Of a stretch of DNA of 64,000 nt, positions 45,126 to 57,990 are shown in pieces (positions within the stretch are counted from its first letter, which is position 1; the number at the start of each line of letters is the position of its first letter). The translations under genes and the position numbers were made by a program. Source of the DNA: Gnetum montanum (lineage: Eukaryota > Streptophyta > Gnetopsida > Gnetales > Gnetaceae); contig MNCI01028318.1 of NCBI GenBank assembly GCA_015680685.1, positions 277,669 through 341,668 of the forward strand. The letters are read 5' to 3'. Below the pieces are notes generated by a model. The model worked only from the letters and a program-made list of their open reading frames with translations. It was not told the origin of the DNA and did no database searches.

Positions 45126-47862
45126 ATGGCCCCAAAAATAGGAGCACAAGGCGAACTTTCATGATTGGCAAGCAAAAGACCATGAGGTAGTGGAAGAGGA
45201 CAAGTGAGCAAGAAAAAGCTACAAGTAGGAAAAAGACAGAAGGAGGCACAATCCTTCAATATTCATCAACAAACTCCTACCATGGAGCAATCTACTTAAG
45301 CAAAAACTTCCATTCCAAAAGTGCCTGTCTAGGGAAAACAACTCACACTATTACCTGAATGCCTTTAGGCTATTTAGGAAAAATCAATGATGTTGATAGT
45401 AAATATGGAACTTAGCTTTGGTCCATTTTTGGAATTTTCTCTAGAAGAGGTTAAGGCTCAACTTTAGTCATCTCCTTTGTGGCCTACTCTGACAACAAAT
45501 GGGGAATGGTATTTAGGAGAAATACTCTAGTTTTAGTAGAATCCAGAAGCAGATGCCACAGTAAAAATTAAAGGGATCTCAATGTCTTAATTAGTTAAGG
45601 TAATTATAGAGTTACTAAATGTGCCCAATGAAGGAGCAAAGGTGGCACAAATATCAACAAGATCTGACATAGATACTAGGAAGTTGTGGTTGCAGCAGGA
45701 ATATGGAAAGGACAATAAAGAATACAGTGAACTGACTATAAAAGAAATGATCTATTTGAAGATTGACACTTATTAATTATTTCCTAGCAAAAGATTGAAC
45801 TGAATCTCTACTAATGTAGTTAGAGGTAGCACAATATTAATGAAAACATTCAATGCAAACATTGCCCATCTCTACTTCACAAAAATCCAAAGGCGGTTTA
45901 AGGACATGAAGGTGGGGAAATTAACATTTCCATTCCCTTGCCTTATTTAGAAGTTATGCAAATGAGTTGGCATCCTAGGGTATACAAATGATGCATTAAG
46001 GAAGACACAGAATGATTCCTATGCCAAGATGCTCAAGCCAATGACTTTCAAAAAGGGCCAAATAGAAGAACAACCAAGCATTGAGGACTACCCAAACCAC
46101 AAAATAACAAGAAAAGAAGAAACAACAAATTTCACCACCACTGCCATAAGATTATAGACCTTGAATGAGTCATCTGTAGAAAATTGTAGAAACCATTAGT
46201 TGGGGTAGTTGGAAAGAGACCAACTTATTCAAAGTAATTGATGATGTAATCAAGCCAACCATCTTAGCAAATCCTACCAGTAGACTAATATCATTACAGT
46301 TAGAAGAAGAGGCCCAGTGGTCACAAAAAATTTCTAGGAACATTACATCATTCCAAGTGGTGCTTGAATCTGGAGAAGGAGCCACAATTTTGGCCATGCA
46401 GCACCATGATGTAGTGGAAGCCATAGAAGTGATCACGAATCACATTAAAGAATCCTCAATGTACCTATCATGTTGCCAACAAATTTTTCTAGAACCAAAG
46501 ATGCTCAAATGTTACCTGATACCTCTATGACTACTACAAAACATGAAGATGCATTAGATAGATTATTTCAAACATGATAGGTTATGATAAATCTCTTTAA
46601 CATTACCACCAAAGCATGTAACTGCAACATAGTCCAAACTAATTACCACCAAAGGAAAACTGATCATGGAAAAAACTAGGGCAAAGCATGCTTAGAATGA
46701 GCTTCATAGATTACAATAAGAGCTCATAGCCCTAAGAGTAGAAAGGAGAGTTATAACTGAATTCATTGCACCATAATAGCTAGCACAATTCAGAATTGAG
46801 TAGATTAGTACCTCATTATGAATAATAAAGTGATGGATAATGAGAAAGAAAAAAAAGCATGGGATGCTTCAGTAGCCAAAGCTCAAACATATGCCCATGC
46901 TAAAGCACTTGCTACCTTACAAGAGGAAAATAAACAACTCGTTGTAGATAACGATTAGTTGACCACTATTGAAAAATAGAAAAATATTTTGGAAGAAAGC
47001 ATGCACTAGCTAAGGGAATAATTGGTGAGGGTCAATCAAGATATGAGCCGCCTCACAAAAGAAAATAGAATCCTCTCCATGGAGGAGGTCTGTGCCATTT
47101 GATAGAAGTTATCTATCAAAATTAGTGTGTGGTAGAATGAGGCAAAGAAGCATGAATGACTCAAGGAACACTTTCAAGATCAAGTGGAAATGTATAAAAA
47201 AATCAATGAGAAAGAGATCTAGATGGCAATGGCCAGAATTAATTCAATATTAACACAAAATCTAGAATAGAAACCCATCTTGGATAGCATGATCCACACA
47301 CATAAAGTAGAAGTGAAAAATAAATACCTATAGATAAAGGACTTAAAAAAATATAGGGGGTTAGCAAATCTTCATTATGCTAACTTGGCCATGTTAATAG
47401 TAGGTAGGCTTAGAAGTGAACTTAAACAATAAGTAGTAGCCACGTACACCTTGTATGAGAAGGAGTTTGTAAATTACAAGGATGCTTTACATAAAATTCA
47501 AGTAGCAAACTCAGAGCTAGAAGAACTTAAGGCTTACTACTAGTGGCAAAATGATGTAGCAATGAACTTGGCTAGAAGATTAACAGATTACCATGAATTA
47601 AGAAAGAAGACTAGAGCTTTTGAAGAAGAAAGAAGATAGTTTGAGAGATGATATGTTAAAGCTAATCAAATGTTTCCACAACTTCCATATCCATGGGATG
47701 TGTCAGCTCCATCAAACATTGGTTCATCAACATGGATGGTTCATGGTCCAAGAATGGAAGAGGAGAAATTATAAGTGCTCCTAAACCACTATCAATTTTA
47801 GAAGTCTAATGATAAGGAGGCGCAACTAATGGAAGAACCACCACCAACTAGAATAACATAAG
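45126..47862 (+). pseudogene. Element C third ORF, most complete copy
   Basis: About 912 codons with scattered stops, between spacer and 3' LTR, in gag orientation: the position of env-like ORFs in Athila elements. It starts MAPKIGAQGE. Conserved domain near 45660-45990: KLWLQQEYGKDNKEYSEL, LFPSKRLN, GKLTFPFPCLI, KLCK, VGILGY, resembling by eye the 'putative plant transposon protein' domain. From about 46850 it is charged and heptad-rich (AKALATLQEENKQL, then LEELKAYY). The end holds QLPYPWDVSAPSN near 47690, shared with D (LTMPYPWDVSILI), then WMVHGP and a Glu/Pro-rich finish. No signal peptide or membrane segment was seen, so a classical envelope is unlikely. Function unknown. Confidence 0.75.
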
Positions 47863-48055
47863 GCTACATCTAGCTTCACCAAATTTTATTTTTGTATTGT
47901 AAAGTTTGTCATGTCATGTTTATGTCATTTTTATAAAACACCATTACGACACTCAAGAGTTATGTATAGGGTAGTTAGTGTCATGTAAATCTACCTCCTA
48001 ATTTTGTAAGGGACTCTATCCTTATTTTTAACTTGAGGATGAGTTTTTAGTCCAT

Positions 48056-48065
48056 CATGGGGATA
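48056..48065 (+). other. Element C polypurine tract
   Basis: CATGGGGATA abuts the 3' LTR. AACTTGAGGATGAGTTTTT lies just upstream (48031-48049), as in A and D. Confidence 0.75.
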
Positions 48066-48941
48066 TGATAAAGTCAAAAATTTGTTAGTAACAATATTGT
48101 ATCTAATATGTCATAGATACAATATCATTTCTCATGATATGTTATTGTGTAAATGATATCGCGGGTTGTGTGCCAACCTATAAAAACAACACTTAGAAAC
48201 ATGGATCTGTAGTAGATTTGATAACATAGTAGTAGAACTCTTTTAGTTTGTTTTCGTGATTTTAGCTTTCAGTACTTAGTAGTGTGTGCCTAGAGTGTGA
48301 GGTTAAGTGATTAATCCAAGTCTTTATTTGAGTGTGATGTACTTGGATGCATTGCATGATTGGAAATAAGGATTGACATTACTTTCCATCATTGTAGCAA
48401 CACTTAGGTTTGTTTTTGCTTTTATTTAGTTTAATGTTTACTATTTTCATAGTTACTAATTTACTTTTAATGCACTTTACTATTCCTATTATTAAGCAGA
48501 GTGAGTGCAACTGATCCCAAGCATTTAAGTATAGCTACTTGGTAACCTAGTAGTACTATCATTGGGTACACCTAGTAGTGTGGTAATTGGTAATCCTAGT
48601 AGTAGTTGCACAAATTCCTAGGTGTGGATAGAAGATCAAGATTCAATGCTCATCACATAGGCTAGATTAGATTTGTTTACTGTCACTTAGAATTAGAAAC
48701 CCTTACTCTTACTTCATGTTTACTAGGCAAATTATGGCCAATACAACATCATCTATCATATAGCTCATCATGAGTTAAACCATATGCAATGAATTTACTA
48801 GCTTATGTGGGAAGACAACAATCATGAACTCTAATCAATTACTCGCATAATCACATCACCTTGTCTATTAAATTCGATTGGGATCATATGTGAACACTCA
48901 TATCTCATACGGTTGGGTGTTGGATACTCCATTGTTCATCA
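48066..48941 (+). repeat. Element C 3' LTR
   Basis: 876 bp, TGATAAAGTC...ATCA, colinear with the 5' LTR at 38606-39470 with many substitutions. GATATC and related repeats in U3, then TATAAAAA (48179-48186). Confidence 0.9.
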
Positions 48942-49175
48942 ACATACCACACTGTTGGCATTCACTATTGCTAAGTCTAAGCTAGGAAATCAAACTGTAA
49001 GAGTCTAGTTACTATGTGAATAAAAGTTATGTAGATTGCATGCCCAAGTGTCATATTTATAGGGTAGCACACATCCCAGGATATCGTATCAATAATGATG
49101 TAGTATATGCTATGATATTGTATTAATGATATCATTGACACAATATATCATTGTTATGATATCATCATGCATTAA
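48942..49175 (-). repeat. Element B 5' LTR, middle piece (U3)
   Basis: Continues the B LTR beyond C: ACTGTTGGCATTCACTATTGC matches 29985-30010 of the B 3' LTR, and the TATA box on the minus strand is at 49054-49061. Then come GATATC-rich U3 repeats up to ATTAA (49171-49175), the D target-site copy. Confidence 0.85.
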
Positions 49176-50029
49176 TGATGAGTAGCAAATACCCCTATGC
49201 TTAACCATATGAATCACTAAGCATTCATGCATGATCTAGTTAAACTCTAGGGACCCTTTGTTGTATGGTACACTAGCCTCTAGGAAGTGGAATTAGCCTT
49301 GACAATCATTCATAGTCTTTCCAATTACACTTGTGATATGCAAAGGTATGGTTAAGTGCAATCAAGGCATATGATTTTTATTATTTTTATGTTTTATGTT
49401 TTGGGTGGTTAAAATAAAGGATGAAAAGAATAAAGTAATTTAATTACTAATCTAATCTAACTAACTAACCAATATCTAACTAATCTTAACATAAGCATTT
49501 GGTCACACTTTTCATACACATCTTGAACACATATAAAACTACTAGGTTACCAAACGTTAAGCATTACTAGGATTACCAAGTGTCATGTGCATGCTCGATG
49601 TGGTCATACTTATGTGCTTAATTAATCACTATTTAATCTAGCTGAATTTAGCATTAAATAAAATTTCTGAAAACATTAAATGGATGAAGAAAATATTTAA
49701 TGTAGCTAGAGTATTGCAAGGTTTATTAGAAAGCTTGTCTTGATTGCCACACACACTATCATGCTTAGGTACAATAGTCTTCGAATAAAGATCCATACAC
49801 TTAATGACTCCTACTGTGGGCACTTGGGAAAATACTCTAACTCTGGGGAAGAAAAACTATAAGAGCTCTGCTACACTATGACAAGATATGTCATAAAAAC
49901 TATAGGGGAGCACATATTTATAGGCAAAAATAGACATTACATTAATGGGGCCATGTGAATGCATGAAATCATGCATCAATGGGACCTAGTCAATGGGGCC
50001 AACTCAACACCCTAATTTATGATCCATCA
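49176..50029 (-). repeat. Element D 3' LTR
   Basis: 854 bp; on the minus strand starts TGATGGATC and ends CTCATCA. TATA box (minus-strand) near 49914-49923. The U3 holds GG(A/G)CCTAGTC-type repeats. Confidence 0.9.
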
Positions 50030-50039
50030 TACCCCCACA
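50030..50039 (-). other. Element D polypurine tract
   Basis: Minus-strand TGTGGGGGTA next to the 3' LTR, preceded by AACTTGAGGATGAGTTTTCA as in A and C. Confidence 0.8.
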
Positions 50040-50239
50040 ATTAAATGAAAACTCATCCTCAAGTTCTTTATAAATTTGGAAAGATATGGAGTTATTAATT
50101 GATGATAGACATACGACAAATACAAACAAACACTAGGTGCCTAAGTGTATAGATATCTAATCATTATAAATTTTTTTGGTATTGAGGACTATAAAATTGA
50201 ACACCAAGATAAAATTACAAATACAATTTCTCTAATGGC

Positions 50240-53057
50240 ATGAAAATAAGGAAGAAGTTTAAATGGTCTCAGGAAATGGAGGTTCTTAAGGTTCTGAGGG
50301 ACCTTCTCCTGCTTCCAACACGTGCGGTGGTTGAGGATATTGTGGTTATCTTGTTATGGCTACAACTTCTAGTGGAAGATAAAAAGCATCCAAAAATGCT
50401 TTCATATTCTCCTCCTTACTCTTAGGATCATGCACGGTCCACAAAAATTCATCGATGCAAATTAGAATGGACACATCCCAAGGATAAGGCATTGTTAGAA
50501 ACAACTCCTTGACATTAACGAACTAGGTAGCAGCTTGTTTGTGTTCAATGTCAAACACCTTATTTACATTTTGCAGTTCTTAGTTATTGTTCATTCTTCT
50601 AGCTGGGTTCTCAATAGTTGATCTTTGATTAATGAATCTTCCCATAAGAACTTCAAGTCTAGCATTTGTAGTCTCAAGCTTTTGCTTAGTTTCCTTATGG
50701 TGCTTAAATTCTACCTCGTACAACAAGTATGAGCTAGCCACCTAATTCTCTAACTTTGACCATGGCTATCTGGTAATTTGCATTGCTAGGTTTGCATATG
50801 AGAGATTGACAAGCTTCATGTATTTTGTTATTTCTTCAATTTAAAACTCCATGCAGATCTCTACTTTGCTATAGGCATCTATCCCATCAATAATAGGTTG
50901 CCACATCTCTTTTCCTTGCTGGGATTGTTGAAAGGTCTCATTAACTTTTACCTTAGTCATTTGGATGTGTTTTTCATTAACTTCTTTTTGTAGGCCAACC
51001 TAATCTCTGTAGTGATTCTTGACTCTTAAATTTGAGACCTCTTTCTTCTAGGTGGTAATCTCAATTACAGATTTATGGAGTAAGGTGTGGACTTCCTCCA
51101 CAAGGAGATTTCTATTTTCTACTACCAATTTTCTAAGCTCAGTGTTTACTCTAGCTATCTACTCCTACTATTGATGGATGAATTCTTGCATCTACTATTT
51201 TTGTACATCAACATTTTGCAAGTGATGATTCTTTGTAGTTAGCCTCAACCATGGATTAGTCAAAGACAACCATTTCCATCCCCACCTCAACTTGTTTAAG
51301 TCTATCTTAAAGTTTTTTGCAAAGCTTCATCTCTTATCAATGTAGGGTTTAGGAGCATAGGATTAGCAATGTGAGCTCTTAATTCAACAACCTCCATGGC
51401 CAAGTAGTAGTTTTGCACTTGAGCCATTTTGAGTTGCCCTTCCAAAATGATGCATTTTACCTTTGCTTCAACTAGCTCTAACTATGTTTCAAAGATGTTA
51501 GTTGAATAATCAAAGATATTTAGAATCAACTTCATGGTTTCCACTAGTTGGTCCACCAACTCCTTGTGTTGGGTTGAACTCAATTTTCCACTAATAGTTC
51601 CTATGAATGTTTGCACATCTCTGAGTGCAAAAATGTTTAGTATAGACATTGCAATTGTGTTTAGTACATTAGCAATTTGATTAGCAACCACTTCTGCTAC
51701 TGTCTCCTATCCTTGGTGCTACATCACCATGATAGTTACTCCCTTGTCCTCCTCCAAGCACACCAAAAATGTAGTGGAATTTCTAGAGATTTTTGGAAAT
51801 TGCTATTATTACAAGAGAGATATTGTTACCTCTTGAGAACTAGGATTGGACCTCATGGGTAGTTGTGTTATTTGGGCTAAGAATATTGGTCAAATTCCCT
51901 ACATTTGATTGGTTGTTCAAGCCACTTCCTTGAGGTGACTCATTGCAGGATGGTACACAGATGGATCCCCACCACTTGTTCCTGCTTGCTACTCTTGCTC
52001 ATGTAAGAGTTGCTCTTAGATTTCATGCAAGCATTCAATGGTAGTGTAGGCCTCAAATGTTGTTTCTTGAGTGGATGGTGAATGTGGTAGTTTTTTCTCC
52101 TCTTCTTTGGACACAAAAAGGGTCTTGTCTTTCATCATCTTAGACTAGGAGACTATGGGAGTATGCTTGATTGTGTTATTTGCATAGTGGACTATCCCTG
52201 CCCTTTTACAAAGTTTTCTGATAAGGCATGGAAAGCGCAAGGTTTTCCTTTCATGTTCATTTTCCTTGAATCACTTTTTCATCTCTAGATAGATTAGATA
52301 TGGAAGGTTAACATGGAATTTTCCACTTAAAACAACACATGGACAGGTGGAGAAAGTAGTCATCTTACTAGGGCTCACCATTGAATTGAGGTGGTAAGCC
52401 GCTATCTTGAAGTATATGCACTTTGTCAGTGTGAGTGTACCAAACTCCTTATGGTCAATTCCATAACACCACTAGGTCCACTCCCTTTTTTCCTTGAGGT
52501 CAACACCCATGGAGATCTCTACCAAATGGGTTCCAAAATCAGGTAGATCAAGAGCCTACATAATAGCTTTCACCAAGTAGGATACTTGAATGTCCTTGAT
52601 TCTCATAGTGGCTTTTGCCTTTTTGCTCTCCCAAAAGAGATATGTCTCTTCCATGTACCACTCCCCACTGGAAGTGATGATTAGCCATATGGAAGAGTTT
52701 TGCAACTGTGTCTTGACTTCTAGTGGAGCATATTCTAAGAATGGCCCAAAGTTCAGTTCTTGAAGAACTAAGCATTAAACATCATGAGGCTTGATCATAT
52801 CAAGACATGCTTATGTCAATGTGATCTCAAGTCTTGGTATGGGACCTAGTGCCTCTCCTCTTTGAGATTATTCTATTGCAGCCTCTTCTTCGGGAATTTT
52901 TCAAACAGATTCCACTTCAAGCTCCTCTCGAAGAGGTCTCATTGTGTGAGTTTCTGCTCTCCTGGGCTTGTTCCTACTATTCCCTTCTAGCTCTAGGTCA
53001 TTTGTTCCTTGGTTGTAATAGTCCTCCTTTCTAAAGTTGTTTTGGTCTTGGTACCAT
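50240..53057 (-). pseudogene. Element D third ORF (decayed)
   Basis: Starts MVPRPKQL at 53057 and ends near 50240. The same order of segments as C and B: LNFGPFLEYAPLEVK near 52750, EWYMEETYLFWESKK near 52660, a divergent middle, and LRFPCLIRKLCKRAGI near 52230 (the PF20167-like core). The helical part includes 51691-51482 (LVDQLVETMKLILN) and SYLLYEVEFKHHKET near 50720. The C-terminal LTMPYPWDVSILI is near 50480 and aligns with C. The AG before the ATG seen in A, B and C is absent (ATCATAAATGG), so a splice acceptor, if real, is lost here. Many stops. Confidence 0.72.
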
Positions 53058-55265
53058 TTATGATCACAACATGACAAGGATTAGCATTTAATGTGTAACT
53101 TGAAACAATTGGAATACCTTATCTCTTTGGAAAAGTTACACCTGGCTAAGTTGTGATCATAGTTGATTTAATTATTTTAATTATTACTTTATTCTTATTT
53201 TAATATTAATAATTAATTTCAGGTTACCAAAGTTTATTGAAAGGGTTAAACTCTCAAAGATTGATGGTTTAATATTATTCTATTCATTAACCCTTTGGGG
53301 GGAGTTAGAAAAATATTTGTCAAAAACCTTAAGGTTTGTGGCCCCCACGACTAAGAGCTTATCTCCAATAGCTACAAGATTGAAGAATAGAGTGATTTGG
53401 ACAAACTGTATGAAAGTTATGGGCTCTAAAAAATTGCAAAAACTCCCATTCCATTTTGAAGCAAATGACAAAAAATTTCAAAGTGTTAGGTAGTATTTGT
53501 AGAATTTTTAGGCTACATTGATTAGGCCTAGTTGATGGAGCATAGTTGATGCAACCAGTCATATCGACTGGGCCTAGTCAAGGTGGTTGTTGATCACCAT
53601 TGACTTTGTCAACAATAATAAAAGCAAGGAGGATTTCCATGAAATGAGGATCAATTGGAAGCCTAAAAAGCCATAAACATGATGAAAATATTAGAAGAGA
53701 GTTTTGAAGTTCAAAAAATTGAGACATGATTTCAGAATGAGATTTGATGAAGAAAAATGCCTTAAGGAGCACACAATTGGATGCACGATGGAGTGCACAA
53801 AAGATTTAATTGTGGAAACATCTATAAGTAAAGAGCTTAACTAACCAACCCATAAAATATGCAAGTGGGTCCTCCCCATAGTAGCACATGTCTTTTTTGC
53901 CCTTGCATAACCTCAACGAACGAGTTTGTGGGTCCCATAGTTGATTAATGGTCATGATAAGTTAAGGACCAAACCCAGGGAATCTATTTATGAATTTCAA
54001 CACATCAAACTAAGACATTGGGTGAAAAAATGGATAATCCATAGTGAGGTAAGTTATGGAAGCATTAATGGATTATAGAAAGAGTGGGATGGAGTTCCCA
54101 GACTTCATCACATGAAGTCCATTATGAGTTTCATGGTTAAATGACCTGATAGAGTCCAACATTAGTTTAGACCAAAAACAATTACTTTTAGTGACTTTGC
54201 ATCACCACTCTAGGATCAATCCACTTCCTTGAGACACAAGAATGATCCCATGGATAACCATCATTCCTTTGAGAAGAAAAGAGAAGCAAGAAGTGAGAAA
54301 GAGCCTTAGTTAGAGGGGATCTTCAAGCATAGGTAACATGTCTTTATAGTTCCATAAACAATGCTTATAGCTTTTTTATTTTATCTAAGGGGTGTGCTTT
54401 GAATTCCCATCATCTTTTTCTTTCTTCAAAATTTTTTGCCTTTCATGAATTTTTGGATGGGAACCACACCATGCAAAGACTTATTCAACTTCCTATTATT
54501 GGTTGACATGAAATGGTAAGAAATCCATGAAAACACACATGCACTCAAGTAAGTAGAGAGGTACAAAGAGTATTGAATCTCATTAAAGCCACACCTTTTT
54601 CAAACCTTTGAATGTTTTCCAAGGTTGGAAACTGCCAATGTCACTAGTTTGCTAAGGTTTTATTAATGAAAAGGGACCTCATGTTTCCAAAATAAGGAAA
54701 ACCATAGAGTTTGTGAATGGGCAGATGACATGGATTCACTGCCTATTCCATGAAAAAGAAACCTATCTTAGTTATCAGTCATCAAAGTTCAAAAATAGAA
54801 ACTAGATATTAGCAAACAAAAACATTAACTACAAACCACCATTAGTAAACAAGTATAGCACCACTGTGTTCTGTTGGTAATAAAGCACATTATTAGCAAA
54901 ACTCATAAGAAAATCATACCAAAATAGAATAAAATATACAAGAAATTATACAAAATTAAGGAAAGATAAAATGTACTAATGATGTTATAAAAAAATTGTT
55001 AAAAATTAATAAAGTAAAAACAAAAAAGTGTAAGATAGAGAAGTTGTAAAAATAACGAACTATAAAATAAAAACATGAAATCAAAAAAGATGAAAGACTG
55101 TGAAGCCACTATAATGGTTGGCATGGATGGCCATCTCCTCCATGACTAAGTTGTAAGGAGGAGATCCAAAAACTTGAATGTGTTTGTCCATCCAATGAGG
55201 TGTTTGTTGCAATGGCTTGCTTAATTTTGTGAAAAGGTTTTACTTTTTGCATGTTGACTAGCTAC
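53058..55265 (-). other. Element D spacer with conserved blocks
   Basis: In element orientation: T-rich tract (55090-54890), sequence shared with A at 54500-54390, the GACATGTTACC-ATGC block (54355-54308), a U3-like block of TAGGCCTAG/GACTAGGCC repeats (53582-53513) with TACAAATA (about 53505), then CTTAGTCGTGGGGG (53358-53338), which resembles the element A polypurine tract. The U3-like repeats copy D's own LTR, not the GATATC type of B/C. Confidence 0.55.
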
Positions 55266-56640
55266 TTTTTGTTTGGGATCTTAGGTTTAGAGATTAACAT
55301 GATCCCAAAAGGAAAGGTTTTTTAGATAGTATAAGTCCCTCCCAGAATGTTTGAAACTTTTTCTTTTGAGGTACATGTGTGGGGTTCTAGTAGAGGACCT
55401 TGTCTCCAAGTTGGAATTTTACTTTATGTATTCTAATGTCATATCATTTTTTGTTGAATGCCTTGTGCACTTCATTCAAGGATAAGGTTACCAATCTATT
55501 TTCATCTAGCACATTTAGGTTGATTAATCTTTTTTTTGTTATAGGCTAAGGTTAAGATCCAAGTTATAGGTTATTAAAACTGTATGGAGCTTGGATTGGA
55601 TACATAGAGTTGGTGATTTTTTGTATACCAGCTCATAGGAAGAGTAACCTATAGGATGTTTCCATGCTTAAAAGCATTCCTAGAGAACATCAATTAGTTT
55701 TATGCTCTAGTCTCTCCTATATTTGCTAATTATTCTAGGTAAGATTTTCATGATTTCCCTATTCATAACTTTTGCTTGACTGTTGGCTTGGGGGTGGTAG
55801 GATGTTGTTAGTTTATGTTCAACCCCCAAGTATTGTACAAGCTTATAAAAGGTAGTGCTTGTAAAATGGGTTTCATTGTTAGAAATCAGTGCACGTGGCA
55901 GCCCAAACTTGTTTTCAACATTTTTTTGTACAAACCACATAGTAGTAGATGATGTATAGTCAATGAAAATTGTTGCTTCTACCCATTTTGTGTAGTAATC
56001 GATGGTGATGATTATGTACACCTTTCCATTTGACATGGGCAGGATGGGATCCATGAAGTCGATGCCCCAGATGTTGAAAGGTTCCAGTGGTTGAATCCAC
56101 TATTGAGGTTCCTTCATTCCAGTGGTCATCCCACCATCTTGTTGATAGCATTCACAAAAAAGGATAAGTTGGTGGATGTCCCTAAAGATGGTTGGCCAAT
56201 AATACCCTACCATTAGGATCTTAATGGTCATGCATCCCTTAGTAAAGTGGGCCCCACAAGGATCCTCATTAGTGTCCTGGAGAATGCATAGTTGATCAAC
56301 ATTAGGTACAAACCAACAAACCAGGCCATCAACACACACCTTTTAAAGGTGTCCATTGATTTTCATGAAATGTTTGGCTTGATGAAGAAATTGTTGCTTC
56401 TTCCTATAGTCTAGATCTTATGGCATTTTTGAATAAGAAGATAAGTGAGGATGCCATCATACCATTTTGGTTCATCGAGAACTTGTTCATTTATTGCACT
56501 TGTAAAGAGGAGTTCATCAAGAAATTGGTTACAGAGCGGGCCCTCCTCTTTGTTATTCCATCGTAATCGAGAGAAGTGATCAGTGACCATATTCTCAGTT
56601 CCCTTTCGATCTATCATTGTATGATCGAACTCCTGCAAGA
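55266..56640 (-). pseudogene. Element D integrase (decayed)
   Basis: The zinc-domain region is at 56339-56100 (LCILQDTNEDPCGAHF, then FCECYQQDGG). The core includes WGIDFMDP near 56070, ITIDYYTKWVEA near 56010 (first Asp), SNNETHF near 55880 (second Asp to Asn) and NSQAKVMNRE near 55770 (family: NGQAEVSNRE, so Glu to Lys). The C-terminal domain continues through DKVLYxNPTHV near 55400 and fades near 55265. At least two catalytic positions are destroyed. Confidence 0.87.
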
Positions 56641-57990
56641 TCACCAGCCATTATATGATATGAGGGCTCACCATTAGCTTATTCTATAGGAAGTGAATGG
56701 CACTATGGTTAGTATGCACAAACACTTTGTATCCAAGGACATAGTGCTTGAACTTATTTAGAGCATAAACCACCACCATTAGTTCTTTCTCCATTGTGAT
56801 GTAATTCAATTGTGCATCCACAATGCTTTGACTTATGTAGTGGATGTAATATGGATGTTTCTTATCATCCAACTATGTAAGCACAGCTTCCAAGGCATAG
56901 TTTGATACATCTATCATTATATGAAATGGTTTAGACCAGATAGGTGCTCATAGAATTAGAGTTTCTATGAGATTTTACTTTAGGATTTAGAATGTATTTT
57001 CACAGTCCTTGGTCCAAATGAATGGAGCATCTTTCTTTGTAAGCTCAACCAATGGTTTTACAATCTTAGAAAAATTCTCTATAAAATGCTGGTAGTAGCC
57101 AATGTATCCAAGGATTGATCAAACAATTTAATTATTTCCAATTGGCTAGTTATTCCTTGGATGATCCTTATCATTTTAAGGTCCATCTCAATCCCTACTT
57201 GAAAAACTCTATGCCCTAGTACAATGCCCTCTTGGATCATTAGATGGATCTTTGGACAATTGAGCCAAATATTTGTTTTCACACACCTTTTAAGTAGCTT
57301 AAGGTAGCCCAAGGCTTACTCAAATGTGGCACCATAGGTGCAGAATTCATCCATGAAGACTTCCACCCTCCAACTAATTTTGTATTGAAAAATGTTTAAG
57401 ATAAAGCAATGGAATGTTGCAAAAGCATTGCATAGCCCAAAAGGCATCTTTTGATATGTAAAGGTCCCCCAAGACTCATGAATGTTGTTTTGGCCTAATC
57501 CTCTACAATGATCTGGATTTGGTTATAGCCATTATAACCATCCAAAAAGCTATAATAGTAATGCCCAGATATAGTATCCAACACTTGATCTACAAATGGC
57601 AAAGGAAAGTGATCTTTGAATGTTGCCATATTCAAAAGTTGGAAGTTGATGCAGACCCAACACTTGCAACCTTTCTTTGGCACAATCATGAATGAACTAA
57701 CCCACTCTCTATCCATAATGTGATAGATAAAACCTACCTTGAGGAGTTTTTTTATTTCCTCTTTAATGATCTACTTCAATTTAGGATTCAATCGCTATTG
57801 TGGTTGCCTCTTTGGCTTCATGACTGAATCAGTGTAGATAGCATATACTAGGATCAATCCCTATGAGTTTAGGATATGACTAAGTAAAGGCTATTGTCCA
57901 TTTATTAATCATCCTCAACAAGATTAATTTTTTTTAGAATCAAGATTATCATTGATGATTATCAGCTTTTCATTTTTCAAGAATGCATAC
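56641..57990 (-). pseudogene. Element D reverse transcriptase and RNase H (decayed)
   Basis: RT: REWVSSFMIVPKKG (57710), NFQLLNMATFKDHFPLPF, YYYSFLDGYNGYNQIQI (57555), VFMDEFCTYG near 57350-57330, where the second Asp of the FMDD box is Glu, then VLGHRVFQ near 57212. RNase H: ASxYALEAVL near 56900, YYIHYISQSIVDAQLNY, EKELMVVVYALNKFKHYVLG near 56790, HTNHSAIHFL, TDHFSRLRW near 56580. It aligns closely with A, showing that A and D share one lineage. Confidence 0.9.

Larger units (their letters stand above)
38606..48941 (+). mobile_element. Element C: non-autonomous LTR retrotransposon nested in the B 5' LTR
   Basis: 10.3-kb plus-strand element with LTRs 38606-39470 and 48066-48941, and TSD ACACA (38601-38605) / ACATA (48942-48946). 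It carries PBS, gag, protease with a short tail, a long spacer, a third ORF of about 900 codons, and PPT. RT, RNase H and integrase are absent. The protease-to-spacer junction is the same as in B, an independent insertion in the opposite orientation, so this is a real non-autonomous lineage and not a random deletion. The layout recalls gag-only non-autonomous LTR elements (TR-GAG class) but with protease and an extra ORF. It contains an N at 44087. Confidence 0.9.

Noticed and set aside
45126-47862. Classical retroviral-type envelope
   Set aside because: The position fits, but no signal peptide, cleavage site or transmembrane segment was seen; a helical, charged protein is indicated instead.
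39609-48065. Element C as a simple internally deleted copy of D
   Set aside because: B has the same protease-tail-spacer junction at a different insertion site, so the RT-less form was inherited and not made by a local deletion.
48942-48980. GTTGGCATTC after the C 3' LTR as a primer-binding site
   Set aside because: This is B LTR sequence: it matches 29985-30010 of the B 3' LTR and is separated from C by the TSD.
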